Assembly (NCBI GenBank): GCA_003164495.1 | Contig: PLTN01000165.1 | Location: forward strand, 44,953 to 108,952 | Origin: Vulcanimicrobiota bacterium | GTDB taxonomy: Bacteria; Vulcanimicrobiota; Vulcanimicrobiia; Vulcanimicrobiales; Vulcanimicrobiaceae | Reading direction: 5' to 3' | DNA length: 64,000 nt | Shown: one piece after another, positions 24,949 through 33,600 of the stretch | How positions within the stretch are numbered: the stretch's first letter is position 1 | Layout of the letters: each line of letters starts with the position of its first letter | Notes under the pieces: model-generated | What the model was told of the DNA's origin: nothing | What the model saw: the letters and a program-made list of their open reading frames with translations, nothing else | Databases searched by the model: none | Program-made: the position numbers and the translations under genes

Positions 24949-26307
24949 ATGACATGTCACCAGCGCGATCGTTCGTTCTCTTTTGCCGATCAATTGCGCA
25001 TTTTTGAAAGACGAACGATCATTTCACCCTTCGATAGCCTTGGGCTGCGACCGCAGCTTCTGCGTGCCGTGGCGGAGCTTGGGTTCACCGAGCCTACCCC
25101 CGTCCAAACCGCCTCGATTCCGCCCGCGTTGAGCGGACGCGATCTGCTTGCCAGCGCCGCCACCGGCAGCGGCAAATCGGCCGCCTTCGGGTTGCCGCTC
25201 GTGCAAATGCTGATGGATCTGCCGCGCGGTACGACGCGCGCACTGATTCTCGCACCGACGCGCGAACTCGCCGCCCAAATCACCGCGCACCTCACCGCGT
25301 TCGCCAAGCATACGACCGTCAAAGTTGCGGCCGTGTACGGCGGCGTCGGTTTCGGTCAGCAAGCCTCCGCATTCAAACGCGGCACCGACATCATCGTCGC
25401 GACGCCCGGACGTTTGCTCGATCATCTTGCGCAGAAAACCGCCTCGCTCGACAACATCTCGTTTCTCGTCATCGACGAAGCGGATCGCATGCTCGACATG
25501 GGCTTTCTGCCCACCGTGCGCCGCATTCTGCGCGTGCTTCCGACCAAACGTCAGACCCTGTTCTTCTCGGCCACGATCCCGCCGGAAATTGCAGCGCTCA
25601 GCAAAGACATGCTGCAGAACCCGCACCGCGTCGACCTCGCGCCCGCGAAAGGTCCGGCCGTCGGCATCACGCAGACGGTGTACACCGTCGGTCAGATGCA
25701 GAAGAACGATATGCTCCTCGAGCTGCTCAAAGACAACAATATCTTCAGCGCGATCGTGTTCACGCGCACCAAAGCGCGTGCCAATCGCCTCGCGGCGCAT
25801 CTTCTCAAGCACGACGTTGAAGCCGACCGCATTCACGGCGACCGTTCGCAAGCCCAGCGCACGCGCGCGCTGCAAGACTTCAAGCGCGGGAAATTCCGCG
25901 TGCTGGTCGCGACCGATATCGCGGCGCGCGGCATCGACATCGCCGAGCTCGGACACGTGATCAACTTCGACGTGCCGATGGTGCCCGAAGATTACGTCCA
26001 TCGCGTCGGCCGCACCGCGCGCGCATCGGCAACCGGCGATGCGATCACGTTCGTCGCCGCCGACGAAGAGAAGTACTTCGCGCAGATCGAGAAAGTGCTC
26101 GGCAAGCGCCTCGACCGCGCGAAAACGCCGGACCTCCCGCCGGTCGCGCAGAATCCCGTGCGTTACACGGACGACGTTCCGGGCGCCCAGCGTCCGCGCT
26201 CGCCGCGTCCGCCGCGGAACGCACACGCACCGGCCGCCGCTGCGAGCTCCTCGCCGCGCCGCGAATTCCGTTCGCTGCCGCCGAGCAAGAGCGGCCGGCC
26301 CCGCTAA
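24949..26307 (+). CDS. DEAD-box RNA helicase (RhlE-like)
   Basis: A DEAD-box ATP-dependent RNA helicase of about 430-450 residues. The family N-terminus PFDSLGLRPQLLRAVAELGF is followed by the Q motif, Walker A ATGSGKSAA, VIDEADRMLDMG (DEAD), SAT, and the helicase C-terminal HRVGRTAR motif. The C-terminal tail from about residue 395 is Pro/Arg/Ala-rich, likely RNA-binding. The start is uncertain: the ATG at 24949 and a TTG at 24994 are both in frame with no ribosome binding site. A 10-bp inverted repeat (24967-25020) lies exactly across this zone, so the true start may be shorter and the hairpin regulatory. It ends four bases into the convergent gene. Confidence 0.9.
   Translation: MTCHQRDRSFSFADQLRIFERRTIISPFDSLGLRPQLLRAVAELGFTEPTPVQTASIPPALSGRDLLASAATGSGKSAAFGLPLVQMLMDLPRGTTRALILAPTRELAAQITAHLTAFAKHTTVKVAAVYGGVGFGQQASAFKRGTDIIVATPGRLLDHLAQKTASLDNISFLVIDEADRMLDMGFLPTVRRILRVLPTKRQTLFFSATIPPEIAALSKDMLQNPHRVDLAPAKGPAVGITQTVYTVGQMQKNDMLLELLKDNNIFSAIVFTRTKARANRLAAHLLKHDVEADRIHGDRSQAQRTRALQDFKRGKFRVLVATDIAARGIDIAELGHVINFDVPMVPEDYVHRVGRTARASATGDAITFVAADEEKYFAQIEKVLGKRLDRAKTPDLPPVAQNPVRYTDDVPGAQRPRSPRPPRNAHAPAAAASSSPRREFRSLPPSKSGRPR
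24967..25020 (+). repeat. 10-bp inverted repeat around the helicase start
   Basis: GATCGTTCGT (24967-24976) and its exact reverse complement ACGAACGATC (25011-25020) flank a 34-base loop that contains the in-frame TTG at 24994. The conserved helicase N-terminus begins right after the second arm. The transcript could fold into a hairpin masking the start, as with cold-shock helicase leaders, or the arms could be protein-binding half sites. Confidence 0.6.
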
Positions 26308-27296
26308 AGCGCGAGCAGTTGTTCGGCGAAGATCTTCTCGACCGAGGGGATCTTCACGGCCAGCTCTTGTTCGCCGAGATACGTGCGAATCGTATCGAGT
26401 ACGGCACGCGAGGCGGTAACGCCGTACGGATAGATATCCGATCCGAGCGCATCGCGCGCCGCGGGTTCGATTAGCCCGAGCCGCGCATAGGGCTCCGCTT
26501 CGACGATGTGCCGGGCGAGAGTGCGCCGCTTCGCCTCGAGGAACGTATCGTAGATTTCGCGCGCGAGCCACGGATGCGCTTCGTGCAGTTCGCGGCGAAC
26601 GATGAAGCAGTGATTGATCGGGAAGAGCCCGGTCTTCGCGTAGTAGCGCCGCGCCTCGGCGATCGGGTCGGGGAACAAGCGCCGCAGTTCGGGTTGCGCG
26701 TTCAAATCGACGCCGCTGCGATCGACGGCACCCAAGGCACTGATGTAGTGCAGCGTTCCGTGCAGCTCGCCCGCCAGCAGCATCTGCGCGATGCTGCTGT
26801 TCTCGGGAATGTAGGTGAGCTGCACGCCGGGCGGCGGCTGGAAGTTGGTCGCCGACGCGTGGCTCTTCTCGCCGCCGCGTTCCATGAAGTAGTGCATCTC
26901 GCGCATGCCCACGCCGAACTCGTGCTGCAAGATCCCGCGTTCCCAAAGGGCGGCCGTTTGCTGGAATTCGGGTACGCCTAAACGCTTGCCGCGCAGATCG
27001 GCCGGCGTCGTGATGCCCGAATCGACGCGCACCATCATCTCGGTGTGAAAGAAGCGCCGCGCGGTGAAAATCGGCAGCGCCACCCACTCGCGATGACCGA
27101 GCGACGCGCTGATGAACAGCGACGAGAGCGACATCTCGGAGATATCGAACTGCGCGAACTTCAACTGACGCCAGAAGATCTCGCCCGGTTCGAGCACGGA
27201 GATCTCCGGCTCGACGCGTTCCCACGGCACCGTGCCGTCGATCACCGGCCGCGTACGTTCGTTGTTCGTCACGGCCATGCTCAGTTTGAGTTTCAC
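26304..27296 (-). CDS. 4,5-dihydroxyphthalate decarboxylase-like protein
   Basis: A 330-residue protein starting KLKLSMAVTNNERTRPVIDG, the typical opening of 4,5-dihydroxyphthalate decarboxylases. It continues with SLSSLFISASLGHREWVALPIF, DLRGKRLGVPEFQQTAALWERG and PINHCFIVRRELHE. No signal peptide; cytoplasmic. GTG at 27296 is chosen because the family N-terminus follows at once; sequence further upstream is compositionally odd. It follows the aldo-keto reductase (stop at 27307) closely and is probably in one operon. It is a divergent relative of the protein from 1919-2851. Ligand or substrate presumably a hydroxylated aromatic dicarboxylate or similar, which is inference. Confidence 0.83.
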   Translation of the reverse strand: MKLKLSMAVTNNERTRPVIDGTVPWERVEPEISVLEPGEIFWRQLKFAQFDISEMSLSSLFISASLGHREWVALPIFTARRFFHTEMMVRVDSGITTPADLRGKRLGVPEFQQTAALWERGILQHEFGVGMREMHYFMERGGEKSHASATNFQPPPGVQLTYIPENSSIAQMLLAGELHGTLHYISALGAVDRSGVDLNAQPELRRLFPDPIAEARRYYAKTGLFPINHCFIVRRELHEAHPWLAREIYDTFLEAKRRTLARHIVEAEPYARLGLIEPAARDALGSDIYPYGVTASRAVLDTIRTYLGEQELAVKIPSVEKIFAEQLLAL

Positions 27297-27306
27297 GAGA
27301 GGCCGC

Positions 27307-28266
27307 TTATCCCGGCGCGAGCGGGGTGAGGATCTGGTCCATCTGCTGGAAGATGGCCGGATCGATCTGAAGGTCGGCGGCGGCCACGTTGTCGTCGACC
27401 TGCTCCGGCCGCGTCGCACCGACGATCACCGCCGACACGATCGTATCGCGTAAGCACCACGCGAGCGCGAGTTGGGCCATCGTGCAGCCGGCGCGTTCGG
27501 CCAGCGGTTTGATGCGCTGCACCGCATCGAGCACCGGCTGCGTGAAGTAGTCAGCCATCATGCCGGCCGCGTTCGACGCCGCGCGCGTGCCCGGCGGTAC
27601 GGCCCGCGCCGAGGTGTACTTGCCGCTGAGAATGCCTTGCGCGAGCGGCGACCACACAACGTTTCCCAGCCCGAATTCACGGCAGGCCGGAAAGACGTCG
27701 CGCTGCACGTTGCGCCAGAGCGCGCTGTACTGCGGCTGATTGCTGATCGGAATCGCCCAGCCGCGCTCGGCCGCCAGCGTACAGGCGGCGGTGATCTGAT
27801 CGGCGTTCCATTCCGAGACGCCCCAGTAGAGAATCTTGCCGGCGCGCACGAGATCGTTCATCGCGCCGCACGTTTCATCGAGCGGCGTATCTTGGTCGTA
27901 ACGATGGCATTGGTAGAGGTCGACGTATTCGACGTCGAGTCGCCGCAAGCTCGCATCGATCTGCATGCGGATGTGCTTGCGCGAGAGCCCCGCGTCGTTC
28001 GGTCCGTCGCCCATCGGGAAGTAGACCTTGGTCGCCAGCACGATCGAATCGCGCGCGAAATCCTTGATCGCCCGGCCGACGACTTCTTCCGCCCCGCCGC
28101 GCGCATAGACGTTGGCCGTATCGAAGAACGTCACGCCCAGCTCGTACGCCCGCCGCATACACGCCCGCGCCGTCGCTTCTTCCACGCTGCCGCCATAGGT
28201 CAACCACGACCCAAGCCCCACCGTGGAAACCTGCATCCCCCAACGCCCGATCGGTCGATACTGCAT
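27307..28266 (-). CDS. Aldo-keto reductase (Kv-beta/YghZ-like)
   Basis: A 319-residue (alpha/beta)8 NADPH-dependent reductase. It has the catalytic tetrad elements: FFDTANVYARG (Asp and Tyr), LATKV (Lys) and YQCHRYD (His). The cofactor loop near the end (VGATRPEQVDDNV) is typical of AKR6/AKR14-type enzymes. Length matches the family. It acts on aldehydes or ketones; a role alongside the downstream decarboxylase-like protein is suggested by the 10-base spacing. The ATG at 28266 follows a 267-base intergenic region containing repeat copies. Confidence 0.92.
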   Translation of the reverse strand: MQYRPIGRWGMQVSTVGLGSWLTYGGSVEEATARACMRRAYELGVTFFDTANVYARGGAEEVVGRAIKDFARDSIVLATKVYFPMGDGPNDAGLSRKHIRMQIDASLRRLDVEYVDLYQCHRYDQDTPLDETCGAMNDLVRAGKILYWGVSEWNADQITAACTLAAERGWAIPISNQPQYSALWRNVQRDVFPACREFGLGNVVWSPLAQGILSGKYTSARAVPPGTRAASNAAGMMADYFTQPVLDAVQRIKPLAERAGCTMAQLALAWCLRDTIVSAVIVGATRPEQVDDNVAAADLQIDPAIFQQMDQILTPLAPG

Positions 28267-28292
28267 ACGTGCCTGTTCCTACGACGTACCCC

Positions 28293-28338
28293 CATTGTCA
28301 TCCCGAGCGGAGCGCCGCAGGGCGCGTAGTCGAGGGAC
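28293..28338 (+). repeat. Dispersed palindromic-type repeat, copy A
   Basis: The sequence starts GTCATCCCGAGCGGAGCGCC (28297-28316) and ends GTCGAGGGAC (28329-28338). A related copy in the same orientation lies in dnaE2 (32254-32297), and a shorter inverted copy lies at 28438-28462. Copy A and the inverted copy bound a segment of about 160 bases with complementary ends (ATCCCGAGC / GCTCGGGAT), like a small MITE. Confidence 0.75.
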
Positions 28339-28437
28339 AGCGAGCATCTTTCCATTCGCCAGTGCAATGCCGGCGCACGTTGTTGTTACACCACTCGTCC
28401 GCCCTACGGCGTCCGAGCTCGGCGACGACGGTTAGGG

Positions 28438-28462
28438 CGGTCCCTCGACAAGCTCGGGATGG
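28438..28462 (-). repeat. Dispersed repeat, inverted short copy
   Basis: GTCCCTCGACAAGCTCGGGA (28440-28459) is the reverse complement of the family core (ATCCCGAGC...GTCGAGGGAC) with most of the middle missing. Together with copy A it forms terminal inverted repeats around 28300-28460. Confidence 0.7.
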
Positions 28463-28515
28463 CATGGGGGCAACGCTACATTGTCCATTCCCCGAACGCC
28501 GCGCAGCGCCGAACG

Positions 28516-28531
28516 GCTACATTTATGTAGC
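28516..28531. repeat. Near-perfect palindrome next to exporter stop
   Basis: GCTACATTTATGTAGC has seven-base arms and a TT centre, two bases beyond the stop codon of the DHA2 exporter (minus strand). It may form the stem of a terminator, although no clear U-run follows. The ACAT/ATGT arms also resemble PadR half-sites. Confidence 0.5.
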
Positions 28532-28532
28532 T

Positions 28533-30050
28533 TTACTCGGCGCCGCCGTGGGCCATTGCGGGAGCGGCTCCGGCTGTCTTGTTCGGCTTCATGAAGAACA
28601 CGAAGACCAGGGCGAACAAGAATACGAAGGCGCAAATTCGGAAGAGGTAGTCGTAGGCGATCACCGTTGCCGACTGCAGGATCAGGCCGTTGATCTGGCC
28701 CATCGAGGCTCCGTGGCTCTGCGTTACGCCGCCGGCGAGGGCCATCCAGGCGATGGTCGTTTCGCTGGCGAGTAGCGTCGTCAACACCGCGATGCCGACG
28801 CTCGCGCCGAGCTGGCGCACCAGCATGGAGATGCCGGTCGCGCTCGCGAGTTCGTTCTTCGGCAGCGGCGAGAGCATCGCGGTCGTTACCGGCACGAACA
28901 TCAAGCCCATACCGAGGCCCTGAATCATACGCGGCCAGAAGATATCGCCGACGCCGGCGTATTGGTTGAGATCGCCGAGCGCCCAACACGACCAGGCGGA
29001 GAGCACGAGACCGAGTGCGGTGAGGATGCGCACGTCGATGAATTGCATCAACCGGCCGACGACGATCATCGACGCCGCCGTCGCAAGGGCGCCGGGCAGC
29101 AACGCTAGGCCCGTGTCGTACGCGGTCATGCCCATCGACGTTTGAAAGAAGAGCGGCATGATCAGCGAGGTGCCGTAGAGCCCGAAGCCGACGACGACGA
29201 GCAGCAAGTTCCCGAAAACGAATGTCGGAAACCGGAACGATCGCAAATCGACCAGCGGATGCTTGTCGTGCAGCGACTTGTAGATGAACCACGCGCTCGC
29301 CGCGACCGAGACGGCCGTGAGGATGACGATGGTGGGCGAATCGTACCAGTCGTCGTGCTGGCCACGCTCGAGCACGTACTGAATCGCGCCGATACCGGTT
29401 GAGAGCAAGGCGAGCCCGAGCCAATCGATGCCGCCCTTGGGCTTCTCGAGATAACTCGGATCGGGGATGAACGCGATCGTCATGAAGAACGCCGCGATGC
29501 CGATCGGAATGTTCACCAAGAATAAGAGCGGCCAGGTGGCGTTGTCGATGATGTAGCCGCCGATCAGCGGTCCGAGCGCCGGACCCACCATCGCACCGAT
29601 GCCGAAGATCGCCGTGGCCATGCCGCGTTTACCGGGCGGAAACGTTTCGAAGATGATCGCTTGCGCCGTCGGCTGCAGCGCGCCGCCGCCGAAGCCTTGC
29701 AGAATGCGGTAGAACGTCAGTTGCCACACGGTCGTGGCCGTGCCGCACAGGAACGACGCGATCGTGAAGATCGCAACGCAGCCGGCGTAGAAACGCTTGC
29801 GGCCGAATTTCGCGGTGAGCCAGCCGTTGAGCGGCATCGTGATGACGCTCGCGAGCAGATAGCCGGTGACGACCCAGGCGGCATCGTCGAGCGACGCGCC
29901 GAGCGTTCCGGCGATCGTGTTCAGGCCGACGTTGACGACCGTGCCGTCGACGATCGCCATGATCATGCCGAGCATGACCGTGAGCGAAATCAGATACGGC
30001 GAGGTGGCCCGACGTGCCGGAGCAGGCGCGACCGCCAGCGTCGCGCTCAT
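28533..30050 (-). CDS. DHA2-family MFS multidrug exporter (EmrB/QacA type)
   Basis: A 505-residue transporter with 14 expected transmembrane helices. Helix 1 contains MAIVDGTVVNVGLNTIA (DHA2 motif D1), motif A is present as GWLTAKFGRKRF, and motif C as GPALGPLIGGYII. It would expel drugs or metabolites by proton antiport. The ATG at 30050 immediately follows the PadR stop codon (TAGATG), so regulator and pump form one operon. No EmrA-like adaptor is next to it. The C-terminus is intact (FVFFMKPNKTAGAAPAMAHG). Confidence 0.95.
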   Translation of the reverse strand: MSATLAVAPAPARRATSPYLISLTVMLGMIMAIVDGTVVNVGLNTIAGTLGASLDDAAWVVTGYLLASVITMPLNGWLTAKFGRKRFYAGCVAIFTIASFLCGTATTVWQLTFYRILQGFGGGALQPTAQAIIFETFPPGKRGMATAIFGIGAMVGPALGPLIGGYIIDNATWPLLFLVNIPIGIAAFFMTIAFIPDPSYLEKPKGGIDWLGLALLSTGIGAIQYVLERGQHDDWYDSPTIVILTAVSVAASAWFIYKSLHDKHPLVDLRSFRFPTFVFGNLLLVVVGFGLYGTSLIMPLFFQTSMGMTAYDTGLALLPGALATAASMIVVGRLMQFIDVRILTALGLVLSAWSCWALGDLNQYAGVGDIFWPRMIQGLGMGLMFVPVTTAMLSPLPKNELASATGISMLVRQLGASVGIAVLTTLLASETTIAWMALAGGVTQSHGASMGQINGLILQSATVIAYDYLFRICAFVFLFALVFVFFMKPNKTAGAAPAMAHGGAE

Positions 30051-30527
30051 CTATTCGTGCGTCAGCAATGCGTAGAGATCGCGGCGCGTACGTTCGAGAA
30101 TCGCCAACGCCTGCGTGTACATTTCAACGTTGCGCGTTCGGCCGATTTCTTTGAGCACCATCTTGATGCCGACCATCGTCTGCACGCTGCGCGCGATCAG
30201 CGATACGGCACCTTTGGTCTCGGGCGACGCGTCATCCGAGGGAGTCGTCTCGCGGTGCTTGGCCAGCAGCTCGCTGCCTTTGTCCGTGATCGTGTAGACG
30301 CGCTTGCCGTCGATGTCTTGGCCGGTGAGGAAGTCGCCCTCTTCGAGCATTTGCAGCGCCGGGTAAATCGAGCCCGGGCTCGGGCGGAAGCCGCGCTTCT
30401 CTTCGATCGTGAGCATGATGTCGTAGCCGTGCCGCGGACCGTCCCACAGGATCTCGAGGATGTCGTACTTGATGCTGCCGCGTTCGGACTCACCGAACGG
30501 GCGGCGCCCGCGGTGATGATGCTGCAT
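30051..30527 (-). CDS. PadR-family transcriptional regulator
   Basis: A 158-residue winged-helix regulator. A His-rich N-terminal tail (MQHHHRGRRPFGESERG) precedes the PadR core (ILEILWDGPRHGYDIMLTIEE, PSPGSIYPALQMLEEGDFL, YTITDKGSELLAKH) and a C-terminal dimerisation helix. ATG at 30527 is supported by GGAGGG seven bases upstream (30535-30540). It should repress itself and the exporter; palindromes overlapping the probable promoter lie directly upstream. The His-rich tail might bind metal. Ligand unknown; PadR repressors commonly sense phenolic acids or drugs. Confidence 0.93.
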   Translation of the reverse strand: MQHHHRGRRPFGESERGSIKYDILEILWDGPRHGYDIMLTIEEKRGFRPSPGSIYPALQMLEEGDFLTGQDIDGKRVYTITDKGSELLAKHRETTPSDDASPETKGAVSLIARSVQTMVGIKMVLKEIGRTRNVEMYTQALAILERTRRDLYALLTHE

Positions 30528-30546
30528 GGAGTGTCCCTCCGGTTTG

Positions 30547-30605
30547 TCGATATATCGAATCATGTTGATAAAACCGACATTATCCGATATGTCGAAACAT
30601 GTCAA
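30547..30605 (-). promoter_or_regulatory. padR-exporter promoter with two palindromic operators
   Basis: On the minus strand a perfect -35 TTGACA (30605-30600) is followed by GATAAT (30584-30579) at a short 15-base spacing. CGACAT-N8-ATGTCG (30575-30594) covers the spacer and -10, and TCGATATATCGA (30547-30558) lies between promoter and ribosome binding site. Both are candidate PadR operators for autoregulation. Confidence 0.65.
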
Positions 30606-30623
30606 GAACAACCGGAATCCTTC

Positions 30624-30652
30624 TTGTTATCGAACGTATGTTCGATTACGAT
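30624..30652 (+). promoter_or_regulatory. LexA-boxed promoter of dnaE2
   Basis: TTGTTA (30624-30629) and TACGAT (30647-30652) are 17 bases apart with CGAACGTATGTTCG (30631-30644) in the spacer. The SOS box is identical to that before imuB. Eight bases separate the -10 from the dnaE2 ATG, again implying a leaderless transcript. Confidence 0.85.
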
Positions 30653-30660
30653 AGCGGCCC

Positions 30661-33600
30661 ATGGCAGCCGCCGCGCGCTACGCCGAACTCCACGCCTGGT
30701 CGAACTTCACGTTTCTCGAGGGCTCCTCGCACCCGGAAGAACTCGTCGGCGCGGCCGTCGCGGCGGGCTTGGCCGGGATCGCGCTGACCGACCGTGACGG
30801 GCTCTACGGCGCCGTGCGGTTCGCGAAAGCCGCCAAAGAGCACAAACTGCCCGCCATCTGCGGCGCCGAGCTAACGCTCGAGACGGCCGACCCGGAACCG
30901 ATCCGGCCCAGCCGCCCCGCGCGTGCGGCAAGCGAGGTGCCGACGCATACGCCGCGGATCGTCCTACTCGCCGAGAACGCGCGCGGTTACGCGAACTTGT
31001 GCGAATTGCTTTCGCTCGCGCAGTTGCGTGGACGCAAGCGCGATGCGCGCGCGCGGCTCGACGATTTCAGCGGCCGCACCGACGGCATCATCGCGCTCTC
31101 CGGCGGCGCGAACGGCCTGGTGGAGAAAGCGCTGCTCGCACGCGACGACGACGGCGCGCTCGCGATCGGCGCGCGCTTACGCGATCTTTTCCCGGGCCGC
31201 TTCTATCTCGAACTGCAGCATCACTTACGGCCCGAGGACGGCGCCCTCGTGCAAGCGCTCACGGCGCTCGCGGGACGGCTCGACGTGCCGTACGTCGCGA
31301 CCAACGGCGTCGCCTACGTCGACCACGAGGACGCGCAGTTATGCGACGTGCTCACGTGCGTGAAATACAAAGCCACGCTCGCCGGCGCCGGCACGCTCTT
31401 ACGCCCGAATGCGGAATACGCGCTCAAGACGCCCGAGCAGATGACGCGACTCTTTCACGCCTATCCGCGCGCGATCGCGAACACGCTGGCGATCGCGGAG
31501 CGCTGCACGTTCCGGCTCGAAAAGCTCGCCGGGCAGTTTCCGTACTTTCCGGTTCCCGAAGGCGAAGCGAGCCATCACTCCTATCTGCGCACGCTGGTCT
31601 ACGAGGGCGCGCGTAAACGCTACGGCTGGCCGTTTTCATCGAAGGTCGAGCGCCAGCTCGAGTACGAGCTCGGCATCATCGCGCGCATGGATCTCTCGGG
31701 CTACTTCCTCGTGGTGTGGGACATCTCGCGCGAAGCCCGCGCGCTCGGCGTCCTCGGACAAGGCCGCGGTTCGGCGGCCAACTCGGCGGTGTGTTACGCG
31801 CTCGGGATCACGGCGGTCGATCCGATCGACGGCGACTTGCTCTTCGAGCGCTTCTTGAGCGAAGAACGCAACGAGATCCCCGACATCGACATCGATTTCG
31901 CGCATCAGGATCGGGAGCAGGTGCTGCAGTACGTCTACAACCGCTACGGACGCCATCACGCCGCGATGGTCGCCGAGGTCATCACGTACCGCACGCGCTC
32001 GGCGATTCGCGACGTCGGCAAGGCCCTGGGGCTCTCGCTCGGTCAAGTCGATCAGATCGTGCGCGAATACGACGCCACGGAGTCCTTGGCCGAAACGGTC
32101 GGCGTCGCACCGCCGGCGGCGGGGAAAGCACTGCCGGCATCGGTCGAACGGCGGCGCGACTTCGATGCGGGCAGCAACATCGTGCCCTCGCGCGGCACGC
32201 CCGTTGCTCCCGGCTTCGACGCGGTCGACGACACCCGGTCCAGCACCTACGTTCCTGTCATCCCGAGCGGAGCGCCCTCAACTCGAAGTCGAGGGACGAT
32301 CGGCGGGGAAACCGGTGCGCTGCTGTTGCGGCTATGCCGGCGCGTCAACGGCTTTCCGCGCCACATGGGCATCCACTCCGGCGGGATGATCATCACGCGC
32401 GATCCGCTGATGAGCGTCGCACCGATCGAGTGGGCATCGATGCGCGACCGCACGATCGTGCAGTGGGACAAGGACGATCTGAGCGACCTCGGGCTGATCA
32501 AGATCGACCTGCTGGGCCTGGGCATGCTCTCGCTCCTGCGCGACGCGTTCGCGCTGCACGCACGCTGTTATCCCGAGCGCCCCCCGCTCTCGCTCGAAAC
32601 GATTCCGATCGACGACAAACCCACCTACGAGATGCTCTGCCGCGCCGATTCGATCGGCGTCTTCCAAGTCGAGTCGCGCGCGCAGCAATCGATGCTGCCG
32701 CGCTTGAAGCCGAAGTGTTTCTACGACATCGTCATGCAGGTCGCGATCATTCGCCCGGGCCCGATTCAGGGCGACATGATCCATCCGTTCCTGCGCCGGC
32801 GCAACGGCATGGAACCGGTGACCTATCCGCATCCGTCGCTCAAACCGATTCTCGAACGCACGCTCGGCGTGCCGTTGTTTCAAGAGCAAGGGATGCGGAT
32901 GGCGATGGAAACCGCCGGTTTCTCGGGCGGCGAAGCCGATGAGTTGCGCCGCGCGATGGGTCACAAACGCTCGCGCGACCGGATGGCCCACATCTATCCG
33001 CGCTTGGTGAACGGCATGGTGAGCAACGGCATCGAACGCGAGGTCGCCGAGCGGCTCTTCCACATGCTCGAAGGCTTCGCCGACTACGGCTTTCCCGAAT
33101 CGCACGCCGCGAGTTTCGCGCTGCTCGCCTATGCGTCGGCGTACGTGAAGTGCCACGAGCCGGCGATCTTTTGCGCCGCGATCCTCAACGTGCAGCCGAT
33201 GGGCTTCTACTCGACCGAAGTGCTGGTGAACGATGCGCGCCGGCATGGGGTTGTCGTGCGGCCGGTCGAGGTAAACGCCAGCGAGTGGTGGAGCTTCGTC
33301 GAACCCGACGGCGCACTGCGCTTGGGCTTTCACCTCGTGCGCGGCATGGGCGAGGTGCAACGCGAGCACGTCGAGCGCGCGCTCCTCGAACGCCGGCCGT
33401 TCGAGGATCTGCTCGATTTCACGCGCCGCACGAAGCTGGCTCGCGAACCGCTCGAGAACCTCGCCGCGGGCGGGGCCTTCGCGCCATGGTACCCGGCACG
33501 ACGTGATGCGATCTGGGCGTTGCGCGCGCTGAACGAACGCGAAGCGCGCGGAGAACTGGGACGCGCGATGGAGATCGACGACGAACCGCCGCCGCAGTTG

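Noticed and set aside
24961..25020. LexA box before the DEAD-box helicase
   Set aside because: The arms ACGAAC and GTTCGT are 34 bases apart and do not form CGAAC-N4-GTTCG.
25024..27225. 733-codon minus-strand open frame over the helicase and decarboxylase-like gene
   Set aside because: It spans two well-supported genes and has no domain of its own.
32160..32330. dnaE2 as a pseudogene through insertion
   Set aside because: The reading frame is continuous and all later conserved motifs are present, so the insertion is probably tolerated.
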